NCBI RefSeq assembly: GCF_029784165.1
Contig: NC_073695.1
Span: 191,607,357-191,671,356, forward strand
Length of the DNA stretch: 64,000 nucleotides
Source of the DNA: Wyeomyia smithii
Lineage: Eukaryota; Arthropoda; Insecta; Diptera; Culicidae
Direction of reading: 5' to 3'
The notes under the pieces were generated by a model that was not told the origin of the DNA, searched no databases, and saw nothing but the letters and a program-made list of their open reading frames with translations. Positions within the stretch are counted from its first letter, which is position 1; every line of letters starts with the position of its first letter. A program made the position numbers and the translations under genes. Positions 35,418-45,702 of the stretch are shown piece after piece.

Positions 35418-37203
35418 CCGTTATGTACTCGGCAGGGTACCCGGGTACCTTTTCAGACTTTATTGCTTAAAAAACCAAGGATAACGTCAACTTAGACAGC
35501 TGAAACTTATGGAATGCTCCTACCTAGTGGAAATAAACCAATTTCCATCATTAGTCTGTTTGTAGAAACAAGAGGGGTCGAAGGGGGGGCTTCGAAATTT
35601 TTTACCACGTAAGTACTCGGCAGGGTACCCGGGTACCCACGAAATGAAATGCTTCTTGCTTATTCATTTCTGACCGATTTCCGATCTTGGCCTATCAAAA
35701 GATTGAAAAATCTGTCTGCTTTCAGAATCTGGGATCGACATGAACCTGTAACCACATCTGGTTCCTGTAAATCTGGATCTACGGGAGCATGTTCCGGTGA
35801 GACAAATTAGTACAATTGTCAATAAAACCGAACAACATTGGTATCAAAACTCTTGAAATCACTCCAGGAATCGATCTACATCCATTTCGAGTCCAACTGG
35901 TGAGCTGTCCTCGAAATGGTCTTACTGGAGCAGATTCCCGTGGGGCCCTAAATGGCCACCAACATGAGTGGATAAAAACCCTATCAAAATGCATATCAAA
36001 TTCTTGAAATCACTCCAGGAATCGATTTACATCTATTTAGAGTCCAACTGATGAGTTGTCCTCAAAATGGTCGCACCGGAGCAGATTTCTGTGAGGCCCT
36101 ATATGGCCACCAACATGATTGGATAGAAACCCTAGCAATATGCATATGAGCAAGTTATTGGCAAAGAACTCGGATCAACAACTGCAGCTGATACATCTAC
36201 CTTGGTCAAACGAGACTTAACTGGAAAAGTCCCACAAGCTGGCGTCTGCCACATTTGCAAAAATTTGGACAATAAACGCAGGAAGACAAGGAAGACGTGT
36301 ACAGCATGCTGCAAGCCAATATGCAACGAGCACAGCAAGGACATTTGCAACGATTGCTAATTTTGTTATTTGTTTTTTTTTTTTTATTAATATCACTAAA
36401 TTTTTTTTATATTTGTTATGTTTCAGACCTAAAACGACTTGTTATTCGTGCAAAAACTTGAAATAATAAACGATTTGCAATGGGCCAGAAAACTCTAAAT
36501 AAAAATATAAAGCCTTTATCATTACATTCTGAACTGAAAAAGCTTCGAATAAGTTTTTGAAATAGCCTTCTGGAGACAAATTGACAGATGAACTCAAAAA
36601 AGATTCCTGGAGTGATTTCAGGAATTTTGATATACATATTGCTAGGGTTTCTATCCACTCATGTTGGTGGCCATATAAGGCCCCATGGGAATCTGCTCCG
36701 GTACGACCATTTCGAGGACAACCCATCAGTTGAACTCTAAATAGATGTAAATCGATTCCTGGAGTGATTTCAAGAATTTTGATATGCATGTTGTTAGGGT
36801 TTCTATCCACTCATGTTGGTGGCCATATAGGGCCCCACAGGAACAGGCTCCAGAGTGGTCATTTCAAGGATAACTCGGAAAATGGACTCAGAATTTATAA
36901 AAGTCAACTTCTGGAGTGATTTCATGGATTCCGATACCAATATTGTTTGGTTTTATTGCCAATTGTTAAAATTTGTCTCGCATCTTGAACCTGGCCCCGA
37001 AGATCCGGATTTGCAGGAACTATATGGGGACCAATGGCTCTTTAGGTCCCGTATACTAAAAATAGACAAATTTTCCAATCTTTTGACGGGTCAAGATTGA
37101 AAATCGGTCAAGAATTAAAGAAGTAAGAAGCATTTCATTTAGGTGGGTACCCGGGTACCCTGCCGAGTACTTACGTATGTTAAAATTGCCGAGTACATAA
37201 CGG
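35418..37203 (+). mobile_element. piggyBac-like element with folded-back arms
   Basis: Flanked by TTAA at 35414-35417 and 37204-37207. Ends are CCGTTATGTACTCGGC and GCCGAGTACATAACGG, a 16-bp perfect inverted repeat. A palindrome GGGTACCCGGGTACCC occurs at 35435, 35623 and 37145. Beyond the ends, long arms are inverted: a 151-bp unit repeated directly at 35851 and 36002 returns inverted twice at about 36605-36900. The centre holds the last coding part of a piggyBac transposase. The empty site reads like other family copies (ACCACATGTTTAAACATTATG). Confidence 0.9.
36136..36360 (+). pseudogene. piggyBac-like transposase C-terminal cysteine-rich domain
   Basis: An open stretch encodes a Thr/Lys-containing linker (LVKRDLTGKVPQAG) and then a cysteine-rich domain: CHIC, 13 residues, CTACCKPIC, NEH, and CNDC immediately before TAA at 36358-36360. 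The pattern C-x2-C-x13-C-x2-C-x4-C-x2-H-x4-C-x2-C matches the zinc-binding domain that piggyBac transposases use to bind transposon ends. The DDD catalytic core is absent, having been replaced by repeated arms, so the element is non-autonomous. The cysteine pattern is undamaged, unlike most proteins nearby. Confidence 0.85.
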
Positions 37204-38064
37204 TTAAACATTATGAAATTCATTATTCAAGGGTTTTAAGGCCCATTTATTTGAATTCAACTATGTTCATAGCTTCTGAGATGTAAGAGCGATTTTCACA
37301 TTTTGACACAGCGCCAAAACTAAAAGTTTGATTGCAATGAAATTCAATAGCATCCTAAACGGCAAATAGATCCTTCATTTGACACCAAGATAGGAAGAAT
37401 CGGTCAGACCATCTCTAAGAAAAGTGAGTGCGTAAAAAAAGGTGCACATACACACGTACACACCCACACACACATATACATGCATACATGCAGAAAATGC
37501 CTAGCTTGCCTAGGGAGTGGTGGGGTTTCGGGCATTGGGCAGTCGATTCCCCGTAAAAGCCACGGCCACCCGTAAGCAGCTTCGACGGAGCGACTAGTGC
37601 CGCTCCCATCACCCGTATGCACTAACCTGCCTATTGGGGCTGATACCAGTAAGGTCCCAATTATGGTGTACTGGTCGCTGTGTTTTAGGGTTTTGAGAGG
37701 GAATACGATTTTATACCACGACGTTGGGCTGGCACCTGCACCGAGCTCCCTTAGTAAAGTCGTGTGACAACGGCTTGAAACGGCGAGGTGGCATACGGCT
37801 GCAGGGGTCTCCGTCTCGTAAAACCTGGCAGGCCTTCCAGTACGTTCCGCGGTCATTGCCTGATGGGAATCAGGCAGGAGTGGGATCAGATGCCCTTTCC
37901 TGACTTGCGCCGGTCGGGAGGCGTCATAGTTGCTCATGAGGGGCTATGACGACCTTCACTAGCCATGACCTCACTGCTCCGGCATAGGCCACCATGGGAC
38001 CATATAGGCAACCACTCCACCATGACCAAGGATAGCGGCTGGAAGGGGGACCCTTTTAACCAAA

Positions 38065-39575
38065 ATGTTTTCCTTCAAAATCGATGAAGAGGCGAAGGTA
38101 GTGGATAGGGCGGACGGGTTAGTAAACCCGTTTGCTAGGCGGGGTATCGCCCGGTCTCCACCGAGACTGGCGGATGCCGGTAAAGGCGGCGCACAGGTTG
38201 GTACAACTTTTGCGACACCGACAGGGGAGTTCCGAGTTGGGGCAAAGGCAGCCATGCCTAAGCCAGCACCAACCGGAACAGCGAAGATTGGCGGTAAGGT
38301 GGAAACACCTAAAACCGCCAAGGAGCGGGAACAAATATCTGGGGCTATGCTACTCTCTGCGGTAGAAAGCCACATGAACAAGTTCCCGAATGTAGAGGCG
38401 GTGTCCGTACAACTTGATGAAATACTCAAGTTCACGGACGATCGTAGCAACGTATCGAAAGATTTGAAGCAATGTCTCCTGAACGTATGAACATTTGCAG
38501 CGCGAAACGGGCTAACGATGCCGAAAGCAAGGCAATCTCGCTAGAGGCAAGGCTTAACCAGCCTAAAAAAAGGAATGCTGCAGCTGTGTCTAAATACACA
38601 CAAACAGCTGCAGCATCGTTTGCCGAAGTCTGTTCAACTGAACCGACTGGCAAACGTGCGAGAGCCTCTCCGGGGGAATTGGCCCCCAGGACGCAACGAA
38701 GGCGGTTGTTCGGTGACAGCCAGGAAGCTGGCCGGTCAGTCCAGCCGAGCAAAGAACCGACAAACGGCGAAGCCACGGATTGGACCACCGTGGTGAACAA
38801 AAAGCGGCAGAAGCGGGAACGACGCGCGAAGCGCGGCGACCACAATAAGAAGCCGCAAGGGGCGAATAGGCGGAGCAAGGGTGACGCGCTCATTTTCAAG
38901 ACGGATGCGTCTAAGTACGCTGAAGTCTTGAAGGCCATTAGAGGTGAATCCAAGCTCAAAGACCTCGGCGCGGATGTCAGGTCAATTCGTCGGTCACGCA
39001 CCGGCGAGATGATCCTCGAACTCCGCAAAGAGGCGAAGGGCAAGGGCTGTGCCTATAAAAAGACGGCCCAGGAAGTGCTAGGCGAGGAGGTTCAAATCCG
39101 AGCCCTCACTCCTGAAGTGACTCTGCAGCTTAAAAACCTGGACGAGATCACCGAAGGGTGCGACATAGCACAAGCCTTCGACCGATAGTGTGGAGTGGTA
39201 GTGACCGCGGAGGCAGCTCATCTCCGCAGGGGCCCGGCCGGCACCCAGGTTGCTACCATAAAGCTTCCACTAGCGGAGGGTAACAAGGCCCTAAAGAAGG
39301 CCACGTTGAAGGTGGGTTGGTCGGTCTGCCCTCTGGGCTCCTTCCAACAGTCTGACGTTTGCTTCAGGTGCTTTGAGCGGAGGCATAAATCCTGGTCGTG
39401 CAAAGGGCCCGACAGGTCCAATTTATGCCGCCGCTGCGGTGGCGCAGGCCACAAGGCACGGGACTGCGGTGTACCTCCCAAGTGTCTGGTATGCACCGGT
39501 AAACGGGACGCCAAACACGCCATGGGAGGCCCCAAGTGTCCGGCTGCACGGACGGCTACTAAGCCGCAGGCCTGA
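38065..39575 (+). pseudogene. R1-clade ORF1 (gag-like, three zinc knuckles)
   Basis: Start ATG at 38065 follows the 5' UTR. A basic N-terminal half (KKRQKRERRAKRG near 38800) precedes a conserved gag core (DALIFKTDASKYAEVLKAIR, TGEMILELRK) and three cysteine motifs: CFRCFERRHKSWSC, CRRCGGAGHKARDC and CLVCTGKRDAKHAMGGPKC. The frame shifts once at about 38475-38490 and is cut by TAG at 39186-39188. The stop TGA at 39573-39575 overlaps the ORF2 region. RNA-binding chaperone role is known for the family. Confidence 0.9.
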
Positions 39576-42505
39576 GGGTGATACAGTTAAACCTGAACCA
39601 CTGCTATGCGGCGCAGCAATTGCTACACCAAGCGGCTGCTGAGTCGTTGTCGGACGTGGCCATCGTCTCGGACCCATACCGCATCCCAACCGGAAACGGT
39701 AACTAAGTATCGGACAAGTCTGGGAAGACGGCCATTTGCACGACAGGCAGGTTCCCGGTTCAGGAGATTGTGTCGACCTCCAGGGAGGGGTACGTTATAG
39801 CCAAAGTGGATGGAGTATTCTACTGCAGTTGCTATGCTCCGCCAAGTTGGTCTACCGAAACGTTCGCACAGATGGTCGATCAAGCAACCGTGGAACTGAC
39901 GGGCCTATGGCCGTTGGTGGTTGCGGGTGACTTCAACGCTTGGGCTGTCGAGTGGGGAAGTCGCTGTACAAACCTGAGGGGTCAGGTCTTGTTGGAAGCT
40001 TTGGCAAAGCTCAACTTAGACTTGGCTAATGTTGGTACAAAATGCACCTACAGTAGAAATGGTGCGGAATCGATTATCGATGTGACGTTCTGCAGCCCGG
40101 GACTGATCACGAACTGGAGGGTAGACGACAGCTACACGAATAGCGACCACCAATCGGTCCGCTATGAGTTAGGTGTGCGGAAGCAAGCAGCGAGTAGGGC
40201 CAATATTCCATCCTTCTACGGCTGGAAAACGTTGCATTTCGATGCAGATGTTTTTGGGCAGGAAATTAGATGGAAGCACGAAGGGGGTGAACCGCCCCCG
40301 GATGTGGACCATCTAAATTCGATGCTGTCATGGGCGTGCGACGGCACGAAGCCTAGGTCTCGTCCGCCTAGAGAGGGTAGACCACCGACATACTGGTGGA
40401 GCGAAACGATAGCAGGCCTACGCAGTGCATGCCTCCGTGCAAGACGGAGGATGCAACGCGCACGTTCCGACGAGCAAAGAGCGGAACGCGGTGCCGCATT
40501 CAGATCCGCTAAGGCAACGCTTAAGAGCGCAATCAGAGCCAGTAAACGAGCCTGTTTCGAACGACTCTGTGCCAGTGCCAATTCGAACCCGTGGGGTGAC
40601 GCCTACAGGATCGTTATGACCAAGACTAGAGGTGCGCTAGCCCCGGGCGAACAATCACCAGCGATGCTAGAAACGATCATTCAGGGCCTCTTTCCAAGCC
40701 ACGAACCAAGTCCCTGGCCTCCGGCTGACGAGTCACCACCAACCGTGAGTGACGGCAGCCGTGCAGAGGCAGACGATGCGGTAAGGGTGACAGAAGATGA
40801 ATTGATCGAGATCGCAAACTCCCTGAAGGTAGGCAAGGCTCCGGGACCAGACGGAATCCCGAACTTGGCCATTAAGACGGCCATCGAAGAAGCCCCCGGG
40901 TTGTTCAGGGCGGTCATGCAGAAATGTCTTGACGACTGCCTCTTCCCGGACGTGTGGAAGCGCCAGAGGCTGGTGCTGTTGCCGAAGGTTGGGAAACCAC
41001 CAGGTGACCCATCGGCATACAGACCAATTTGCCTGCTGGACACGGCGGGCAAGGTGCTTGAGAGGGTAATCCTCAATAGACTGGTGAAATATACAGAAAG
41101 TGAGAACGGTCTATCAAGCAACCAGTTCAAGCGTGAAAGGAGGGGCATTCGTTACTGCGCGATCATCACGCTTGACGTGAAGAACGCGTTTAACAGTGCC
41201 AGCTGGGACTCCATAGCCTTAGTGCTACAGAGTCTCAGAGTGCCGACGCCACTGTACAAGATTCTGGGTAACTACTTTCAGAATCGAGTGCTAGTGTATA
41301 ACACAAACGAGGGTCAGAATAGCGTTCCGGTTACCGCAGGTGTACCGCAAGGTTCCATCCTGGGTCCGGTACTGTGGAACGCCATGTATGACGGCGTGTT
41401 AAAACTAACACTCCCTCCAGGGGTGGTGATCGTGGGTTTCGCCGACGACATAACTCTTGAGGTCTATGGCGAGTCAATTAGAGAGGTAGAGTTAAAGGCC
41501 GCGCTATCAATACGCGTAGTGGAAGACTGGATGCACTCCAGGAAACTGGAGCTAGCACACCATAAGACTGAAGTTATTGTTGTAAATAACAGAAAGTCGG
41601 AGCGGGAGGCATCGGTTAGTGCTGGTTCATGCACTATCGCCTCAAAACGCTCGCTGAAGCTTCTGGGGGTTATAATCGATGACAAGCTCAAGCTCGGGAG
41701 CCACGTCGATTATACCTGCAAGAAAGCTTCCATGGCTGTGGCAGCGCTATCTCGTATGATGGCAAACAGCTCGGCGGTCCGTAGCAGCAGGCGCAAAGTC
41801 CTTGCTAGCGTGACCACGTCCATACTCAGGTATGGAGGACAAGTGTGGTCCAAGGTATTGAGTACCTCGTGCCATCGCAGCAAACTCGAGAGTACGTACA
41901 GGCTAATGTGCCTAAGGGTCGCGTGCGCATACCGAACAGTGTCGTACGAGGCGATTTGCGTCCTGGCTGGCATGATGCCCATCAGCATCATCGTCAAAGA
42001 GGATGTAGAGTGCTTCGACCAACGCGACACGAGGGGTATACGCAACACCATACGGTCATCTTCAATGGCCAGGTGGCAGCGGGAGTGGTCCAACACTACA
42101 AAAGGTAGATGGACGCACCGACTCCTTCCAGAGTTAGCATGCTGGATTAATAGGCGCCATGGGGAAGTAACCTTCCATCTAACACAGATCCTGTCAGGCC
42201 ATGGCTGCTTTAGGCAGTATCTGCATAGGTTCGGGTACGCCGAGTCCCCTATGTGCCCCGCTTGTACGGGTGCGGAAGAAAACGCGGAGCATGTGTTCTT
42301 CACATGTCCGCGTTTCGAGCGGGTACGGTACGAAATGCTGGCAATAAGTGGGATGGACACCACGCCAGAGAACATCGTGCGTAGGATGTGCGAAAATAGG
42401 GAAATCTGAGATGCGGTCATCACGGCCGCATCACAGATCGTTAGTATTTTGCAGGGCACCAATCGACGGGAATCCATCGATATGCCCCAGTTAGTTAACG
42501 GTTAA
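39572..42505 (+). pseudogene. R1-clade ORF2 (endonuclease and reverse transcriptase)
   Basis: One frame holds the endonuclease (QLNLNHCYAA, AIVSDPYR, VAGDFNAWAVEWGS, SDHQSV), the RT (GKAPGPDGIPNLAIK, YRPICLLDTAGKVLERVI, motif A IITLDVKNAFNSASWD, motif B AGVPQGSILGPVLWN, motif C VGFADDITLEV) and a C-terminal CPACTGAEENAEHVFFTCPRF zinc-like motif. It is broken only by TAA at 39704-39706 and TGA at 42407-42409; the expected end is TAA at 42503. After LSSNQF about 25 residues of the FGFR-type block are missing in frame. The endonuclease Glu appears as Asp (SDPY). Confidence 0.92.
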
Positions 42506-42767
42506 CTAACTGGCCTGTATAGGCTGCTCTGCTACCCATAGAGGTAAGTGTGAAAAGCACGACGGGCCCTCTCCCTGAAGTAATGCCTAACGGCGGTCCC
42601 GGGGAGACCAAGGGCTTTAGCTGTTCAGCCTAAGGTTGCTCAGCATGGGTTAAAGCACATGCAGAAAATGCTCGATTCGTCGAACTGAGTCGAGTAGTAT
42701 ATGACATTCGGCCATTTGGATCACTTTTCTACTCTTTAATTAGCCAGTGATCGTTAGGAGAAAGGCA

Positions 42768-43400
42768 ACATGTTTGCTTTCATTATGTGATTTCACATTT
42801 TTATGAGCAACGGACAAAGTTACAATCCGATTACAATGAAATTCAATAGCAACCTATGGGCCAACTAGACCTTTCTTTGACACTAATTTTGTGAAAATCG
42901 GTTCAGCCATCTCTGAGAAAAATGTGTGAGTTTAAACAACCTCAGGATAACTTTTCTTTACATAACTTTTGAACCATATGCTCAATCATTACGAAATTTC
43001 AAAGTTAAGGGTTTTGGAGACAGCCCGATAATTTAAAACTAGTTTTATTGAAATCGGTTATGTGGTTTCTGAGATATTGATGTTTCGTAATTTTTACATT
43101 TTGATACATAACCTCTAAATCAAAAATCCGATTAAAATGAAATTCAATAGCAATCTATGGCGCAGCTAGACCTTTTATTTGCAATTAATTTCATGAAAAT
43201 CGGTCCAGCCATCTCTGAGAAAAGTGAGTAAGAAAAAAAGTTGCACATACACACACACATACACACATACATACATACATACAGAAAATGCTCAGTTCGT
43301 CGAAAGGGGTCGAGTGATATATGGCATTCGGCCATTGAGACCACTTTTATACCTTTGGTTTTTCCAGTGATTGGTATACCTTTCTAGGAGAAAGGCAAAA
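42768..43400 (+). mobile_element. Helentron-like family, 3' portion of a second copy
   Basis: Directly after the 3' end of the first copy, the AATCGG/CATCTCTGAG modules start again and run through an (AC)n/(ACAT)n tract, GAAAATGCTCAGTTCGTCG and the terminal hairpin CCTTTCT-AGG-AGAAAGG followed by CAAAA. The 5' half is missing. Its end coincides with the 12-bp target duplication of the composite. Confidence 0.75.
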
Positions 43401-43870
43401 ACATACGTCCGATCAATTCTGAAATATTGTAGCATTGTATGGAATCCTTATATTGTCACACATGAAGAACGCATTGAATCTAAATATGACAGCATTTCCC
43501 TTACCATCATATGAAGCACGCTGCATGCTTATAGACATACAAGCACTTAAAGAACGCCGCGAACTTTCAAAGCCTTATTTTATCAATGAAATTATTTCTC
43601 AACGTGTGCAATCTAATAAATATTATCACAACTAAATTTTTATGCACCCAGTAGTCAATTAAGAACTCGTAAAATATTTTCGGAAAACTTTCACAGAACT
43701 AACTACTCAAGAAATGGCCCAATAAATCGCATGATGCGTCATTATAATCAGCGCTGCGAATATATCGACATCACTATGGGCAAAAATCAAATCAAAAAAC
43801 GACTCTAACTAATGGGAATAATGTACAGAATATAAGAAAACATTGTATTATTATAACTGTAGTCTACATT
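43401..43870 (+). pseudogene. Non-LTR reverse transcriptase, right part of split element
   Basis: It continues the RT of 31198-31759 from TYVRSILKYCSIVWNP through SKYDSISL, then frame-broken C-terminal sequence (ELRTRKIFSENFHRTNYS type). It ends with a short 3' UTR before the AAAT array. The join with the left part is supported by the shared target site. Confidence 0.75.
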
Positions 43871-43879
43871 TGCTCGACG

Positions 43880-44232
<353 letters not shown>

Positions 44233-45000
44233 ATGAACGCGTCGTTTATAATTTTGCCTCATGTAAAAATTCTATAACTCTGATAGCCACGTCCCCATCG
44301 TCCTCCGCTAAGCATTCTCTTAAATGATTCAGTAGACCCGCCTTTCTTTTATGATTCGAAATTAATTTTTTTTAAGTTTTACGCATTTGTAACATTCAGA
44401 AATTAAATATAACAAATACAAACAACACCACAAATATTAGTTTAGAGGTCGACTGTATATTTTTAATATGTCGTGATTACGGCTTAGCAGTCAAAAATAT
44501 TCATTTAGAACGACTCTATTTCAATTCGTCCCGACGTTTCGACGCTTGGTTTGCGTCTTTTTCAAGGAAAACTGATTTGGGGAATTTTATTTGAGGGATT
44601 ATTAACATTGAACATTATTTGAATACAAACTTACAATAATTTTGGTCGAACTAGGTCAAGTGGTTTGTTCCCTAAACAAGTGGTCATAGTTTTTCTTGCA
44701 TTTAAATCGACATACTCAACTTTGAATAACTATTGCTCTTCTTAGAGACATCCTAGCTCTTCAGTGTCTTCTGCAAAGTTGTTAGGCATCTAAAATACTA
44801 TACTTTAACATAATGTAGTGCATTAATAGATCATTACTGAGCTCTAGAAAGGTAAAGGGAAAAAAGTAGGTTTTCCTAAATAAATTTTCATACAAATTCG
44901 AATTGCAATGCGTTAAGCGGAGACAGAACCAATTGACTTCCGGTAAGTTTAGGGTTGTTCAGGGCCCCAAGAGGAACCAAAAAAACTTGGCTCTGGAAAA
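44233..45000. other. Non-coding, with a hammerhead-like relic
   Basis: At 44533-44557 the minus strand reads GACGC-AAACCAA-GCGTC-GAAAC-GTC, which resembles stem II, the GAAA box and the start of stem III of hammerhead ribozymes carried by Penelope-like elements. The CTGATGA box is replaced by CTTGAAAAA. The rest is AT-rich with no gene. Confidence 0.35.
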
Positions 45001-45336
45001 TTGATCACTTTGCCCCACCCTAATGAACATCCCATTACAAGCGTAAAAGAATTGTATGATTGGGCTAATCAGAAAGGTAATGAAAATTCATCAAAAGTGT
45101 CATTTAGTTGGGTATCATATGAAGAATATGAACAAGGAGTAACAGAATGGAGCAATATTTTCAAAAAATCTAAAATAATAGCTGGCACACAAAAGTATCA
45201 CTCTGTTGTTCCGATTTCAGAAAATAAGATACAAACGAAGCTGTTTCCAAAAGATGACGGATCATTTACTTATGATGTATATAACATATATGGTGAAACT
45301 AGTTCTGTAATTCTGTTCTATGTTATAAAAAAGTAG
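45001..45336 (+). CDS. Unassigned 111-codon frame, possible DNA-transposon protein C-terminus
   Basis: An open frame without a stop runs from ATTGATCACT-type context to TAG before 45337. It contains VKELYDWANQKG, SFSWVSYEEYEQGVTEWS and AGTQKYHSVVPIS. A GT-x-HS-VP block is reminiscent of the ends of transposon-associated proteins in mosquitoes, but I cannot name the family. No poly(A) signal within view beyond AATAAAACTCTAAAATAAATAA at 45350. It is cleaner than most frames in the window, so it may be a real 3' exon or young element piece. Confidence 0.35.
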   Translation: MITLPHPNEHPITSVKELYDWANQKGNENSSKVSFSWVSYEEYEQGVTEWSNIFKKSKIIAGTQKYHSVVPISENKIQTKLFPKDDGSFTYDVYNIYGETSSVILFYVIKK

Positions 45337-45702
45337 GTTCCTAAGATAATAAAACTCTAAAATAAATAATCACTTGAAACATTTTAACTCTTTTCTTGAG
45401 AACCGTTCGCCCAATCGTCTTGTTGTCAAAGAATCAATTGTTTATTTTTGATCAATCATACCAATGAACGTATGGGTTTTGTTGGAGAACCACGGACAAA
45501 TTAAGAAAAACGTGTATTTTCCTAAATATTAATAACTTTTCGGGATTGAATTCAAAATAACTCGAAAACCGATGCCTTTAGAATGTTAACTATCAAGAGC
45601 TTTTCGATTTAAAATGACTCCTTGCATCTTTTAAAATCATTGGAATACAAATATTTTGAAAGATGTTTGAATTAGAATTTTTATAAAAAATAAAATCCTA
45701 TA

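Larger units (their letters stand above)
37501..42656 (+). mobile_element. Full-length R1-clade non-LTR retrotransposon, 5156 bp
   Basis: Flanked by ACATGCAGAAAATGC at 37486-37500 and 42657-42671 (15-bp perfect duplication). It has a 564-bp 5' UTR, ORF1 (38065-39575), ORF2 (39572-42505) and a short 3' UTR without poly(A), as is common in the R1 clade. GC content is clearly higher than that of the surrounding DNA. The target is about 20 bases beyond a (CA)n/(ACAT)n run of the Helentron-like host. Length and two-ORF layout indicate an almost intact insertion, younger than its neighbours. Confidence 0.9.
34521..42767 (+). mobile_element. Helentron-like family copy, interrupted twice
   Basis: The left end is AAAAACCCAAATTAATCCACC with subterminal GCCTTTCTC; the decayed right end at 42745-42767 is GTTAGGAGAAAGGCAAC. 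The interior holds CTTCCGGTTTCTGGAAAAC modules (34900-35110) and AATCGG/CATCTCTGAG modules (37240-37430, 42780 on). It is split by the piggyBac-like element at 35418-37203 and the R1-clade element at 37501-42656; bringing the flanks together restores the family consensus seen at 47521 and 47860. No protein is encoded. Confidence 0.7.
31760..43400 (+). mobile_element. 11.6-kb composite insertion flanked by a 12-bp target duplication
   Basis: ACATACGTCCGA occurs at 31748-31759 and 43401-43412 and lies in the same RT codons on either side, so removal of this block plus one copy rejoins the host RT. The block starts with the 5' UTR of an I-type retrotransposon and ends at the 3' hairpin of a Helentron-like element. 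Inside are a piggyBac-like element and an R1-clade element. The I-type RT and 3' end are missing, so the right-hand boundary needs a secondary event. Confidence 0.85.

Noticed and set aside
37404..37937. 177-codon minus-strand frame
   Set aside because: Spans the element boundary and the 5' UTR of the R1-clade element; low-complexity end from the AC repeat.
38432..39043. 203-codon minus-strand frame
   Set aside because: Antisense shadow of the R1-type ORF1; no motif.
41710..42477. 255-codon minus-strand frame
   Set aside because: It lies opposite the R1-type ORF2, which has clear RT motifs; antisense shadow.
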